Positions 35,244 to 45,062 of a DNA stretch of 64,000 bases are shown one piece after another. The stretch's first letter is position 1. Each line of letters begins with the position of its first letter. The position numbers and the translations under genes are program-made. The DNA lies in contig NZ_JBHRYQ010000002.1 of the NCBI RefSeq assembly GCF_042649125.1, forward strand, positions 1 through 64,000. Direction: 5' to 3'. The notes under the pieces were generated by a model, which was not told where the DNA came from, searched no databases, and saw only the letters and a program-made list of their open reading frames with translations. This DNA comes from Leadbetterella lacunae (GTDB lineage Bacteria > Bacteroidota > Bacteroidia > Cytophagales > Spirosomataceae).

Positions 35244-38200
35244 ATGATGCTGTTTTTGAAACGCTACATTTCGTTTATTTTGACATTTTACTTGTTAAAT
35301 ACCCACGCCTTAGCCATGAATCCATCTAATGTTATAAAGATAGATTTAGCATTGGAGGGTAGCTATACCCGCCTTTTAGCAGGGCAAACTAGCTTTACTG
35401 TAAAACTAAAAAATCAAGGGGGAATCTTAGCCAATAACATAAAAATTAAAGATATCTTACCCCCAAATTTTCAAATCCAAAACGTAAATGTATCGAAAGG
35501 ATTATATTCAGTAGTAAAAAATACCATTATTTGGGAAATTAGTACCATAGAGGCTACTCAACCTGAACATAGCATTACAATCACCGGTACATTGTCTGCC
35601 GCCTCCAACTTCGCTTACAATCAAGCTGAAATCACCCAAGTATCAGAAGAAGATATAGACAGTACACCAAACAACCAAAACCCTTGTGAAGACGACATAA
35701 GTTTTACGACTATAGGGGAGCGTATAGACAGATGCCCAACTTTCGGTTCTCCCATTCATGTTACTGCCATTCAAGGTTTTACTACATACACATGGTACAA
35801 AAATGGTCAGAGCATAACAGGGGCTAACACAAAAGAATTTACCATAAATAGCGATGGAAATTATACATTCAAAGCCACTTTTTCAAGTTCCGATAAATCC
35901 TGTACGTATTTGTCATTAGATTCTGTACAAGTAACTACCATTCCGCCCACCGAATTTCAAACTCAAGTCATTCCGCCTAGCTGTGGATTGGCCAATGGTT
36001 CCATAACCTTTACTATCACCAAAGGGATTGAACCCATCCTATTAAGCAAAGACAGCTTAACATTCACCACAGAAAATTCGTTTCAAAATCTTGCCGCAGG
36101 AGAACAAACCATATTTCTAAAAGATGCTAAATCTTGTATCACTAAAAAAACTATAGACCTAAAATCTGCTACTACCAATATTTTAGTCACAAGTACTATT
36201 CTTTGCGATACATCTGAAACAGCTTTACTCACATTAAGTGTTTCGGGTGGCCAAGCACCTTACCAGTTTAACGACGGCTCGGGGTTTGCATCTCAAAATG
36301 TATTCCAAAAAACCACTGGCACACATAATTTTGAAATTAAAGATGCTCTTGGATGCAGGAGCACTTACAGCACCCTTGTAAATTGCCAAAAAATTTGTAA
36401 AGACACAACATTTAGCTTTTGTGCAGATGCATCAATAAAGCAAGAGGTAGAAATACCAACAGGATATAAGGATCTTGAGTGGTATAAAAACGACACTTTG
36501 ATAATAGGGGCGGTAAATCAAAAACTTACAATCGAGGAAGTAGGAAAATACACTTTTAAATCAAGAAAACAAAATGAAAACAGCACGGCAATAAAAACAA
36601 GTGGCTGTATATATAACGTAGTGAAAACAGCCCCTATAGATTTTGAAATAGCTATACGTAATGTGCAATGCCCAGGGACCGAAAAGGGCAGTATAAAAAT
36701 AAATAACCCTACTGGGCTTGCTCCGTTTTTGTTTCGTATAAATAATGACGCATACAAATCTAATTCGGATTTTAATGCCCTAGAGTCTGGAGCTTATACG
36801 CTTACTGTACGAGATTCTGGAGGTTGTGAAAAAAAACGCCTTAACCAAATAGTAGACATAGATAAACCCACAGCACCAAAAATTGTTACTGACAAGCACC
36901 AAATATGCTATACAGATAAAGCTACACTTACCGCTACAGGATGTGAGGGAGGTGAAATTCTTTGGTCTAATAATGAATCGAATCAAAGAGTCATAAAAGT
37001 TGGCCAAGGAGGATATGCGGCAAAATGTATCTATACATGCGGAGAAAGTTTATTTTCTGACTCTATTCATATTGAATTAACTAACGAAAAAACACCAATC
37101 ATTTCGGTTGCAAGGTCTATTTCTTGCAATGGAGAAAAGGTAAAACTGACCGCTTCGGGTTGTAACTCGAGCATAATATGGAATACAAATGAAAACACAA
37201 GCACCATAGAAGTTAATACATCTGGTACCTACACCGTTACTTGCCTAAACACTTGCGAAAACACTCAAGAGAGCATTACAATCCAAATCAATGTTTTACC
37301 TGAACCCGTTGCCCCAATTATTAAAACAAATACCCTAATACTATCCGCGAATGAAAAAGCCACTTTGTCTGCAAGTGCTTGTAATGTAGGCGGCATTAAA
37401 TGGAATACCGGAGATACACTAAGTATTATAAAAGTAGGGGCAGGGAGCTACTACGCCTGGTGTGCAAATCAATGCAAAGAAAGCAAAAAATCAAATCAAA
37501 TAGAAATACAGGCAGAAAAAGTAGAGACCCCTCCAACAGTAAGTAGTTCAAAAAACAATGTCTGCGGTGATGATACCCTAATATTAGTTGCCACTGGGTG
37601 CAACGGAAATGTGGTGGTTTGGTCTAACGGAGAAAAAGGAGAAAAAATCACAGTTAAACCCTTATTTTCTACCACTTACTCGGCGGTTTGCTTAAATAGC
37701 GATAGCACATTCAGTCTGACATCAAATCAACTTGTTATTGAAGTAAAAAGGCCACAAACACCAATCTTGTCATGCGTTAAAAATCGAATTTGCGAAGGCG
37801 ACCTTGTACAAATTATTGCAGAAAATTGCATAGGAGAGGTGGTTTGGTCTACGGGCCAAAAAGGAGCTACCATCGCTTTACAACCTAAAGTAAACACAGC
37901 ATATACCGCTGTTTGTCTTCAAGGAACATGTAAAAGCCAAACCTCAGATACCTTATGTATAGAAGTGGGCTCGCCTAACCCGCCATTTATATATTGCAAT
38001 AAAAACACGTTATGCATAGGAGATACCCTCACATTAGTAGCTAAAGATTGCCCTCAGAAGGTAGTTTGGTCAAATGGAAAAGAAGGAAGCTCAATAAGTA
38101 TAAAAGCTAATAAAGCCGGAGAGTTTTCCTATACCGCAACTTGTAACGCTGAAGCCGGAAATTGTACGAGTGATATATCAAACACCATAAAAATTACAGT

Positions 38201-40106
38201 TGGAGAGGCACCTATTGCTCCAAATATAAGCCCAACTTTAAAAAACATTTGCCCATTTAAAACAGTCGACTTAAATAGGGCCATAGTTGGGGCTCCTACA
38301 GTTAGCACTAGCCGTTTCGAGTTTCATACATCAAGTATGCCCAGCAGCCCCCTGGTAGGCTCCCTAAGCACCGTTACTTCAGGAAGCTATTACTTGTTTG
38401 AAAAGACCAAAGAAGGATGCTTTAGTGCTGCATCCAAAGTAAACGTGAGTTTAGATTCTTGCAAAACTGCAGTGGATATCAAGCTAACAAAAACTGCGGA
38501 TACCAATCGTGTTGCTCTGGGTGAATACGTAACCTACCATATTTTAGTTGAAAACCTAGGAGAGACTACCGCCACCAATGTCATTATTAGGGACACCCTA
38601 CCGGCCGGCTTAGAGATATACCTCATCAGTCCCGATGCAACTTACGCCAACAAAACCGTATATGCTCTAATTCCCGTTTTAAAATACAAAGAATCCAAAA
38701 TCATAACTTTTCAAGCAAAGGTTATGGCCCCAGGCAAAATAACCAATACAGCGAGCCTATGGATGGTAGACCAGCCTGATAGCAAAATACAAAACAACTC
38801 AAGCTCCTTTACCATAAATGACGAAATACCGCTTTCAATAATAGGCCTTAGTAAAGAATTAATTTCAGTAAAAGAGATAGAAAACAATATTTTTGATTTG
38901 CTCTTTAAATTTAAAATTGCGAATACCGGAAATCAAAAAATCTCAAACCTACAGCTGGTAGACCAGCTCGATGTTACGTTTGATACTGCTGTTAATATCC
39001 TGGGTAGCACCACAGCAGCCTTCACAAATTCTCCATTAACCCTTAATCCAAATTTTACTGGCAAAGCACCTCATATAAATTTACTAATTGACTCCCTAAG
39101 CAGCCTAAATAGAGGTGATACCGCAAGTATTCTTCTAAAAGTACGCATAGACCTGAGCAATACAGAAAATAGCTTATTTTTCAATACTGCCAAAGTATTT
39201 AGTACTTCAGATGACAACGTTTATGATTATTCTACGGAAGGAAATAACCCTGACCCTGATAACAATGGTAACCCTAAAGACAACACCGCACCAACCAAAA
39301 TAGAAATAAATAGAAGTCAAGCATTTAGTGGTATCGCTACTGCTTTGTCTATTGTTGATACTGCTCGTATTGACGATTACACATTTAGAGTAGACTATAT
39401 GGTTTTAGTAAAAAATAGAACCCCCGATATTCTTCAAAAAATAAACATTATAGATAGCCTCCAAGCTTTTTTCCCCGCTGGAGTGGAATTTTCAGTAGTA
39501 TACCCACCCTTGGTTTCTAAATCTAGCTCTTTAGTACCCAATGTAAGCTTTGATGGGAAACATAATGTAGACATAACTACAGCTGCCTCATTTATAAAAC
39601 CAGAAAAAATAGATACCGTTTTTTTTGCAGTAATTATCAAACATAAAAATATAAAGGGGCCCTACAATAACCAAGTAATAGCTACCGCTCAAAATGTTGA
39701 AAACATAATGTTTTCTGACCGATCAAATGATGGTGCTCAGATTATAGTATTCAAAAATGACACCACTTCGTTTTTTATTCCGATTGAACAAATCTATCTA
39801 GGAGATTTACTCATAGTTCCAGAGGGCTTTTCTCCCAACAATGACGGCAAAAATGATACTTTCAAAATTCAGCTACTAGCAGATGCCCAACTCGAATATA
39901 TCAACTTGTTTAACCGATGGGGAGCAAAAGTTTTTAGCTCAGAAGGAAATAATATTGACATGCAAATACAAGGATGGGGTGGGGAAGCTAATACCGGTAT
40001 AGGAATCACCCCCAATTCTGGTGTTCCCGATGGAACATACTATTATGAAATTAAACTAAAAGGCATTAATGCCCTTAAACTGGGTTTTATCACGATTGCT
40101 AGATAA
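35244..40106 (+). CDS. Giant T9SS type B surface adhesin-like protein
   Basis: The 1620-aa secreted protein starts with the signal peptide MMLFLKRYISFILTFYLL. A DUF11-type domain follows (LKNQGGILANNIKIKDILP, residues about 35-150), then SprB-like repeats (GLAPFLFRINNDAYKSN) and a series of roughly 80-aa Ig-like repeats (VWSNGEKGEKI, VWSTGQKGATI, VWSNGKEGSSI). Further DUF11 domains (VDIKLTKTADTNRV...) precede a C-terminal CHU_C domain beginning VPEGFSPNNDGKND. The CHU_C end is the T9SS type B export and sorting signal. The many Cys residues suggest disulfides in the repeats. It is the intact counterpart of the frameshifted gene at 11984-16854. The next gene starts 5 bp after its stop, forming an operon. 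Confidence 0.9.
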   Translation: MMLFLKRYISFILTFYLLNTHALAMNPSNVIKIDLALEGSYTRLLAGQTSFTVKLKNQGGILANNIKIKDILPPNFQIQNVNVSKGLYSVVKNTIIWEISTIEATQPEHSITITGTLSAASNFAYNQAEITQVSEEDIDSTPNNQNPCEDDISFTTIGERIDRCPTFGSPIHVTAIQGFTTYTWYKNGQSITGANTKEFTINSDGNYTFKATFSSSDKSCTYLSLDSVQVTTIPPTEFQTQVIPPSCGLANGSITFTITKGIEPILLSKDSLTFTTENSFQNLAAGEQTIFLKDAKSCITKKTIDLKSATTNILVTSTILCDTSETALLTLSVSGGQAPYQFNDGSGFASQNVFQKTTGTHNFEIKDALGCRSTYSTLVNCQKICKDTTFSFCADASIKQEVEIPTGYKDLEWYKNDTLIIGAVNQKLTIEEVGKYTFKSRKQNENSTAIKTSGCIYNVVKTAPIDFEIAIRNVQCPGTEKGSIKINNPTGLAPFLFRINNDAYKSNSDFNALESGAYTLTVRDSGGCEKKRLNQIVDIDKPTAPKIVTDKHQICYTDKATLTATGCEGGEILWSNNESNQRVIKVGQGGYAAKCIYTCGESLFSDSIHIELTNEKTPIISVARSISCNGEKVKLTASGCNSSIIWNTNENTSTIEVNTSGTYTVTCLNTCENTQESITIQINVLPEPVAPIIKTNTLILSANEKATLSASACNVGGIKWNTGDTLSIIKVGAGSYYAWCANQCKESKKSNQIEIQAEKVETPPTVSSSKNNVCGDDTLILVATGCNGNVVVWSNGEKGEKITVKPLFSTTYSAVCLNSDSTFSLTSNQLVIEVKRPQTPILSCVKNRICEGDLVQIIAENCIGEVVWSTGQKGATIALQPKVNTAYTAVCLQGTCKSQTSDTLCIEVGSPNPPFIYCNKNTLCIGDTLTLVAKDCPQKVVWSNGKEGSSISIKANKAGEFSYTATCNAEAGNCTSDISNTIKITVGEAPIAPNISPTLKNICPFKTVDLNRAIVGAPTVSTSRFEFHTSSMPSSPLVGSLSTVTSGSYYLFEKTKEGCFSAASKVNVSLDSCKTAVDIKLTKTADTNRVALGEYVTYHILVENLGETTATNVIIRDTLPAGLEIYLISPDATYANKTVYALIPVLKYKESKIITFQAKVMAPGKITNTASLWMVDQPDSKIQNNSSSFTINDEIPLSIIGLSKELISVKEIENNIFDLLFKFKIANTGNQKISNLQLVDQLDVTFDTAVNILGSTTAAFTNSPLTLNPNFTGKAPHINLLIDSLSSLNRGDTASILLKVRIDLSNTENSLFFNTAKVFSTSDDNVYDYSTEGNNPDPDNNGNPKDNTAPTKIEINRSQAFSGIATALSIVDTARIDDYTFRVDYMVLVKNRTPDILQKINIIDSLQAFFPAGVEFSVVYPPLVSKSSSLVPNVSFDGKHNVDITTAASFIKPEKIDTVFFAVIIKHKNIKGPYNNQVIATAQNVENIMFSDRSNDGAQIIVFKNDTTSFFIPIEQIYLGDLLIVPEGFSPNNDGKNDTFKIQLLADAQLEYINLFNRWGAKVFSSEGNNIDMQIQGWGGEANTGIGITPNSGVPDGTYYYEIKLKGINALKLGFITIAR

Positions 40107-40111
40107 ATGTA

Positions 40112-42169
40112 ATGAAAAATAAGTATCTTTCTTTTGGGACTATAATGACTGCATTAAGCTTATTTTTAAATGTATCCATTTCTGCTCAAAATATTTGTTC
40201 TAACAGTTCCTTCGAACAAGGAGGTTTTAACCCAAACTTAAACGAAATATGTGGAACACAAGCGTTAATTGTAACCAATACCAGCACGGCTACAAACATT
40301 AAATACGTTTATGATTATCAAGGCGAAACTTTAGAAAGTGCATTAGACAGTGCATCGACACAAGTAAATCACACCTACCCTTTGCTTTACCAACCTAAAA
40401 TGTACACAATCGCACAAATTGGACAAAAAAACGGCAAGGTAAGTGTAGCATGCAAAAACGTAATTGTAAGACCTAACAATACCCCACTGCATAGTTATTT
40501 CATCTGCCAATCTACCGTAGAATTCAATATTCCACTAAGCCCTATAAACGATTTTGATAGATATGTCATAGAGTTCGGTTCAGGAGTTCCCCCCATATTT
40601 GTTTCCAAATCCCAGCTACCTTTCTCTGTTCAAAAAACATTTAATTTACCTCAAACTTATAAAATTACAGGCCTATATACCGACCCCAGCAAAAACTGCT
40701 TACTAAATTACGGATTCCAAACTATCCCGCTTAATAATCCCAATACTGAACTACCTTTTACCCCTCAAATCTCTAAAGTAGAGTTATTAACACTAAAAAA
40801 CGTCAAAATAGACTATACCGGCCCTTTTGTCGCTGACCCTCAGTTTAGTTTATTTAGATATGAAAAAGACCAATACCCTGCCGCAAATGAAATTAAAGCA
40901 GGCATTCAGACAGGTTCATACACATTTGATATCCCGGATTCTACAAAATCTTATTGCTTTTTTGTAAAAAGAAATTCTACATGCGGCGGTCAAATCATAG
41001 AATCGCCAGAAATATGTACGACCCCGATAGTATCCTTAAATTTTAACCCTCAAAACTCGAAAACCGAAATCTCTTGGATTGCGTATCAAAAAACACTAAA
41101 AGGAAGGACCCTCCCCCCACCAAATTTAAATCCCCAAAATAATATCTCATTTAAGCAAACATTCATCATTGACAAGCCCATTATACCCAATCAGAAAGGA
41201 GAAATAAGCTGGGCTACAAACACCTATACACACGGCCCACTTGATTGCACTACCCAATACACCTATCAAGTTTACCAAGATATCACTGGCTCTACCAACT
41301 TTACAAAATTTAAAGGCAAAAGCATATCTAATAAAGTAAATTTTGACCCACAAAAATTAATACCACCACCACCCACCACATTTTGGGTAAATACTGATAA
41401 TTATAATCAAATCCATTATAAAGAAGACTTAAACACATGGCCTATTGAACAAAAAAATTGGTATTTATTTAAACTTCAAGACACGGAATTCAAAATATTA
41501 GATAGCTCTTCGACAAAAAATACCTTTTTAACCGATTTTACCACACCACAAAAACAAGAAACCTATAAAATCGCATTTAGAGACAAATGTGGAAGACTTT
41601 CACAACTATCAGAGAAAATAAACACTATATTTCTTAGCATTAATGACCTTGCAGAACTCCGATGGTCTCTTGAGTCACCATTTGGAAATAGCACAATATC
41701 AGGATATGACCTAATATTTATTAGCAATGGCACCGAAACTAAAATACAAAGCTTCCCAAAAGAAATAACCAATGGCACACTTGACCTAAACACTTTCTCA
41801 TCAGATGGAAAACTAAAACTCGTAGCCACCCCTTCCAATAACAATTACCCAATAGCGGCATCTAACACTATAGATTTAAAAATTCCCCTTAAAATATTTA
41901 TACCCACTGCTTTTACACCTAACAACGACGGCATCAATGACCTATTAGAAATAAAAACCTTAAAAAGTAAAATAAAAACTTTTGAAATGAAAATTTATAA
42001 TCGGTTCGGACAAGAAATTTTAAAAATAGATAATGTCGAATATAAATGGGATGGAAAAATAAACTCAACTGCAACACCATCCGGCAATTACCCTTACACT
42101 ATTACCATCACCACATCAGACAACTCAATCAAAAGATTTGGAGGAAGCATATATTTATTAAAACATTAA
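40112..42169 (+). CDS. T9SS type B surface protein, partner of the giant adhesin
   Basis: The 685-aa secreted protein is the paralog of 16851-18920. It has a signal peptide ending NVSISAQ, the segment RPNNTPLHSY, then PFTPQISKVELLTLKNVKID and Cys-containing beta domains. The C-terminal gliding-associated domain (FIPTAFTPNNDGINDLLEIK) is a T9SS type B sorting domain. It starts 5 bp after the giant adhesin gene; the pair is duplicated 23 kb away, so the two proteins probably work together on the cell surface. Confidence 0.88.
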   Translation: MKNKYLSFGTIMTALSLFLNVSISAQNICSNSSFEQGGFNPNLNEICGTQALIVTNTSTATNIKYVYDYQGETLESALDSASTQVNHTYPLLYQPKMYTIAQIGQKNGKVSVACKNVIVRPNNTPLHSYFICQSTVEFNIPLSPINDFDRYVIEFGSGVPPIFVSKSQLPFSVQKTFNLPQTYKITGLYTDPSKNCLLNYGFQTIPLNNPNTELPFTPQISKVELLTLKNVKIDYTGPFVADPQFSLFRYEKDQYPAANEIKAGIQTGSYTFDIPDSTKSYCFFVKRNSTCGGQIIESPEICTTPIVSLNFNPQNSKTEISWIAYQKTLKGRTLPPPNLNPQNNISFKQTFIIDKPIIPNQKGEISWATNTYTHGPLDCTTQYTYQVYQDITGSTNFTKFKGKSISNKVNFDPQKLIPPPPTTFWVNTDNYNQIHYKEDLNTWPIEQKNWYLFKLQDTEFKILDSSSTKNTFLTDFTTPQKQETYKIAFRDKCGRLSQLSEKINTIFLSINDLAELRWSLESPFGNSTISGYDLIFISNGTETKIQSFPKEITNGTLDLNTFSSDGKLKLVATPSNNNYPIAASNTIDLKIPLKIFIPTAFTPNNDGINDLLEIKTLKSKIKTFEMKIYNRFGQEILKIDNVEYKWDGKINSTATPSGNYPYTITITTSDNSIKRFGGSIYLLKH

Positions 42170-42236
42170 AACTACTGATTTTCGTACCAATATATGTACT
42201 AATATTCGCACTTTATCTACTTAAACAAGCCTTGCG

Positions 42237-42265
42237 TTGGACAATGAAATAGTGGAATAACTTTA
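42237..42265 (+). promoter_or_regulatory. Possible promoter of the lasso-like precursor
   Basis: TTG at 42237-42239 and TAACTTTA at 42258-42265, 18 bp apart, approximate the Bacteroidota -33/-7 pair (TTTG and TAnnTTTG, last base differing). They lie 48 bp upstream of the precursor ATG. Confidence 0.4.
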
Positions 42266-42312
42266 TTTGCATATATTGGAAGATTAGCTAATATTAACAA
42301 AATAAAGAAACA

Positions 42313-42435
42313 ATGGATAAAAAACCCGAAAAAAAAAAATACATCGCACCTAAATTGATAATATTAGGAGATGTTAAAAAATTAACTTTAAAAACAGGTT
42401 CTACAACCGACTTTGGTGATCAAGGCTTCGTTTAA
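42313..42435 (+). CDS. Lasso-RiPP-like leader-containing precursor peptide (40 aa)
   Basis: The 40-codon frame reads leader YIAPKLIILGDVKKLTLKT (residues 10-28) followed by GSTTDFGDQGFV. It matches the lasso-peptide leader pattern YxxPxLxxxG...LT: Tyr10, Pro13, Leu15, Gly19, Thr25, with Thr28 near the leader end. A ring could form between Gly29 and Asp36 (8 residues) or between Ser30 and Asp36 (7 residues, placing Thr28 at -2). Either leaves a four-residue tail QGFV. A plausible promoter lies 48 bp upstream. Next comes a secreted-protein gene 33 bp downstream. A PqqD/RRE-like protein (44723-44995) and an Asn-synthetase-like cyclase candidate (49517-51229) occur within 9 kb, but no B2 protease or ABC exporter is visible. 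The leader match is strong; that the product is a true lasso is unproven. Confidence 0.72.
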   Translation: MDKKPEKKKYIAPKLIILGDVKKLTLKTGSTTDFGDQGFV

Positions 42436-42468
42436 AAGTATAAAAATTACTACATTAAATAAAACACT

Positions 42469-43626
42469 ATGTATACAAGATTTTTACAAAATTTATACAC
42501 TACACTAACTAGCTTTTCTTTGCTCTTAGCAATAACAAATACATCGTTAGCACAAGGAAATGTCTATGTAGCTTCAGGATCCGAATTTACTAATTTTGGA
42601 ACCATTGATTTGTCTACCCCACCAAACAGCTGGTCTACCTTTAGGGGGGCTACACCCGGATATTTTTCTGCAGTAGGCACAGCCATTTATCAGAATCCAA
42701 CTGATGCCGGTAATGTAAATGGCTACGTAAAACACTATGCGAATGCAGTAAACCAAAGTTTTAATTTCCCGGTAGGCACTGGTGCAGATTATAGAGGCTT
42801 AAGCATAAGCGGTACCAGGCTTGCTACTTCTCAGATAGCAGTAGCATGGATATTAGGTAATCCGAGTTCAACAGATGATCCAACTGCTCCAAATACAGGC
42901 TTCCATGCTGTTACATCAGTAGATGCAGGTATACAGGCGGTTAGTCCTGTTGGGCAATGGGACTGGCAAGACCTAACTAACGATGCCACAGGGCTCACTG
43001 TAACAGTAAGTATACCCGACATGAGTGCTTTTGGACCTGCCGCAGACCTAAGACTCGTAGGCTGGGATGGCACCAAATGGATAAATCTATCATCAACAGG
43101 AGCTTCTGGAAATACCGAAAACAGCACTCTATCAGGAACTATTGTTAGTGGTATCACTGCTCTAGCCATAGGAAAGGTGTCATCTGGACCTGTAGATTAT
43201 ACACCTACAGTAGATATCGATGGTCTTTCATTCAATGCATCGGGTTTTGGTAGAGATTTTGTCGTAAATATTTATGAAATTTTAGGTGGTACCAATTCTA
43301 CTCCAATTACATTTAGAATATCAAAAGTAGGAGCCTTTACAATTACTTATCCTACTTCTAGCGGTACTTCACAAGTTTATGGTGGTACATTGAATAACAA
43401 CTCGAATTGGACGATTACTGAAAATTCTTCATTTATTACTTGTACCTTAAAAAGTGGTGTTACTGTTCCTGCTAATGGACAAAGTACTGTAGGATTTAAT
43501 GCTCAAAGAAAAAGCAGTGTTGCTGCTGGAACTACCCAAAATATTTCAATTACCATTTTAGATAATTCAGGAGGCGACTCACAATTATCAAATAATGTTT
43601 CTGTTACATCAATAACTGCCAATTAA
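42469..43626 (+). CDS. Secreted protein of unknown function
   Basis: The 385-aa protein has a signal peptide ending TNTSLAQG (about residue 29). Its N-terminal domain has FNFPVGTGADYRGLSISG and LRLVGWDGTKWINLSSTG, typical of Bacteroidota surface proteins where a loose PVG...YR motif precedes a beta domain. A second beta-rich domain follows (VDIDGLSFNASGFGRDFVVNI onward). No T9SS C-terminal domain is visible, but the following gene (2 bp after the stop) carries one. The protein may be exported by another route or held by that partner. The gene is 33 bp downstream of the lasso-like precursor and probably co-transcribed with it. Confidence 0.72.
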   Translation: MYTRFLQNLYTTLTSFSLLLAITNTSLAQGNVYVASGSEFTNFGTIDLSTPPNSWSTFRGATPGYFSAVGTAIYQNPTDAGNVNGYVKHYANAVNQSFNFPVGTGADYRGLSISGTRLATSQIAVAWILGNPSSTDDPTAPNTGFHAVTSVDAGIQAVSPVGQWDWQDLTNDATGLTVTVSIPDMSAFGPAADLRLVGWDGTKWINLSSTGASGNTENSTLSGTIVSGITALAIGKVSSGPVDYTPTVDIDGLSFNASGFGRDFVVNIYEILGGTNSTPITFRISKVGAFTITYPTSSGTSQVYGGTLNNNSNWTITENSSFITCTLKSGVTVPANGQSTVGFNAQRKSSVAAGTTQNISITILDNSGGDSQLSNNVSVTSITAN

Positions 43627-43628
43627 GT

Positions 43629-44642
43629 ATGAAAAATTTATTTTTATTTTTATTTATTTCTGTCATAACATTGCTCAGGGTTAATAATGTTTACGCTCAG
43701 GAAATGTCAATAAATCTTACCAATTTAATTCCTACGGTTAAACTGAATGAAACTAGAGGCGAGATAACAGTAAGCATTTGTAATGTTTCTGGTGGGTCGA
43801 CTAACCTTCCAATAGGTAAGGCACGCCCATTAATTTCTTTTCCTCCCAATACGAGTTCTGTTGTACTAAAAAGTGTTACTCCGGCTGGAGGTATGATTGA
43901 ATTCAGTAATAATGGTACTGATATTAGACTTACGAATGCAGCAGCTTTGGCTCCAGCAGAATGTTTTGAAGTTGTTTTAGGTTATACAGGGTCTTCATTG
44001 GGTGAAGGTGGTGTTGTAACAGGTACTTTGGCTTGGAATGGGCCACCGCCAGTAGGTGAAACTAACACTGGTAATAATAATTCTGTAACAACCATAAATG
44101 TTAGAGAGGCTGCAGCTCCAGTAACCCTCACTTCGTTTACTGTAGATGAATTCACGAACGGTAATTTGCTAGATTGGAAAATCAAAGACGAATCAGGTTT
44201 TAGCCATTTCAGTGTCCGAAAAAGTACCAATCTAAGTGAGTTTTGGGAAATCGGGACAGTTAAAGGAGGTAACAAAAACGGCAAGTTCGATTTTTTAGAT
44301 AAAAACTTTAATGAAGGCATTAATTACTATCAATTGAAAATGATAGATTTAGATGGTACTTACAAATTATCAAAAATTATTTCTATCGAAAACAGAGGAG
44401 AATTTGGCTCAAGCACGGTATTTCCCAATCCTTCACCAAATAGAGTGTTTAAACTAAAAAATTCAGAAGAGTTTGATGAAATAAATCTAATGACCAACGA
44501 AGGCACTAGGTTGCCGGTAGAAGTTAGAAAAATAGACGGCACATATGAAATAAAGGTTTCTGAATCATATTCAGCAGGATCATATTTTTTACAATTTGTC
44601 AATAGTTCGAGAGTAATCAGAAGAAAAGTTGTATTGCTTTAA
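43629..44642 (+). CDS. T9SS type A sorting domain-containing secreted protein
   Basis: The 337-aa protein has a signal peptide (MKNLFLFLFISVITLLRVNNVYAQ), a DUF11-like beta domain and a C-terminal type A sorting domain. The latter contains VFPNPSPNRVFKL, then GSYFLQFVN and a basic finish RRKVVLL, which directs export by the T9SS and cell-surface attachment. It starts 2 bp after the 385-aa protein, so the two form an operon with the precursor peptide gene. It is followed by a bidirectional hairpin. Confidence 0.85.
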   Translation: MKNLFLFLFISVITLLRVNNVYAQEMSINLTNLIPTVKLNETRGEITVSICNVSGGSTNLPIGKARPLISFPPNTSSVVLKSVTPAGGMIEFSNNGTDIRLTNAAALAPAECFEVVLGYTGSSLGEGGVVTGTLAWNGPPPVGETNTGNNNSVTTINVREAAAPVTLTSFTVDEFTNGNLLDWKIKDESGFSHFSVRKSTNLSEFWEIGTVKGGNKNGKFDFLDKNFNEGINYYQLKMIDLDGTYKLSKIISIENRGEFGSSTVFPNPSPNRVFKLKNSEEFDEINLMTNEGTRLPVEVRKIDGTYEIKVSESYSAGSYFLQFVNSSRVIRRKVVLL

Positions 44643-44672
44643 ATCTCCGTAACCCAAACTATAAATAATAAT

Positions 44673-44704
44673 AAGAGGATTCGTAAAATACGAGTCCTCT
44701 TTTG
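44673..44704. terminator. Bidirectional hairpin terminator
   Basis: Arms AAGAGGATTCGTA (44673-44685) and TACGAGTCCTCTT (44689-44701) pair with one mismatch and a 3-nt loop, with A/T tracts on both sides. It lies between the stop of the T9SS protein (44642) and the stop of the convergent PqqD gene (44723), so it can end both transcripts. Confidence 0.8.
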
Positions 44705-44722
44705 TGCTTAAAATATAAGGGA

Positions 44723-44995
44723 CTATATTACTTGAACCAAAAGTTCCGCCTTAGTTAGGTCTTGAATTACAATTTCAATATCTTTTCTACAGGTATCATC
44801 GTCAACATCAAAATTATCCTGTACCTGTTCTACTATCTCCTCAAATTGTAAAGGAGATATTTTTAATAAATCCCAGATAAAAGTACCGACCTCGTTCATA
44901 GTATAATATATTCCTTTATTGAGTTGAAGAATAATGTTTTCCTCCTGTAAAGTAGAAGAAATTTGCTGTTCGCTTAATGCATATTTTGTTTCCAT
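44723..44995 (-). CDS. PqqD-family peptide chaperone / RiPP recognition element
   Basis: The 90-aa protein (start METKYALSEQQISSTLQ) has the PqqD fold pattern: strand-rich N terminus, NEVGTFIWDLL, and a winged helix-turn-helix C terminus (FEEIVEQVQDNFDVDDDTCRKD, ending ELLVQVI). PqqD-like proteins are RREs that bind RiPP leader peptides, including lasso B1 proteins, and deliver them to modifying enzymes. It is transcribed divergently from the C25 peptidase gene with a 67-bp gap. The upstream start at 45064 (113 aa) adds a Lys/Asn-rich extension atypical of the family and overlaps the opposite start codon. Its likely client is the 40-aa peptide at 42313. Confidence 0.85.
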   Translation of the reverse strand: METKYALSEQQISSTLQEENIILQLNKGIYYTMNEVGTFIWDLLKISPLQFEEIVEQVQDNFDVDDDTCRKDIEIVIQDLTKAELLVQVI

Positions 44996-45062
44996 TATTT
45001 TATATGTTTTTATAGTAAAGTTACCTTTTTTATTTTTTTTATCGCCCTTTTTTATTTTTTTC

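Noticed and set aside
42469..43626. T9SS substrate
   Set aside because: A signal peptide is present but no type A or type B sorting domain can be seen at its C terminus, so T9SS export is not claimed for this protein itself.
44934..45062. Upstream extension of the C25 peptidase to 44934
   Set aside because: The extension precedes a good signal peptide and overlaps the start region of the divergent PqqD gene; the ATG at 45063 is preferred.
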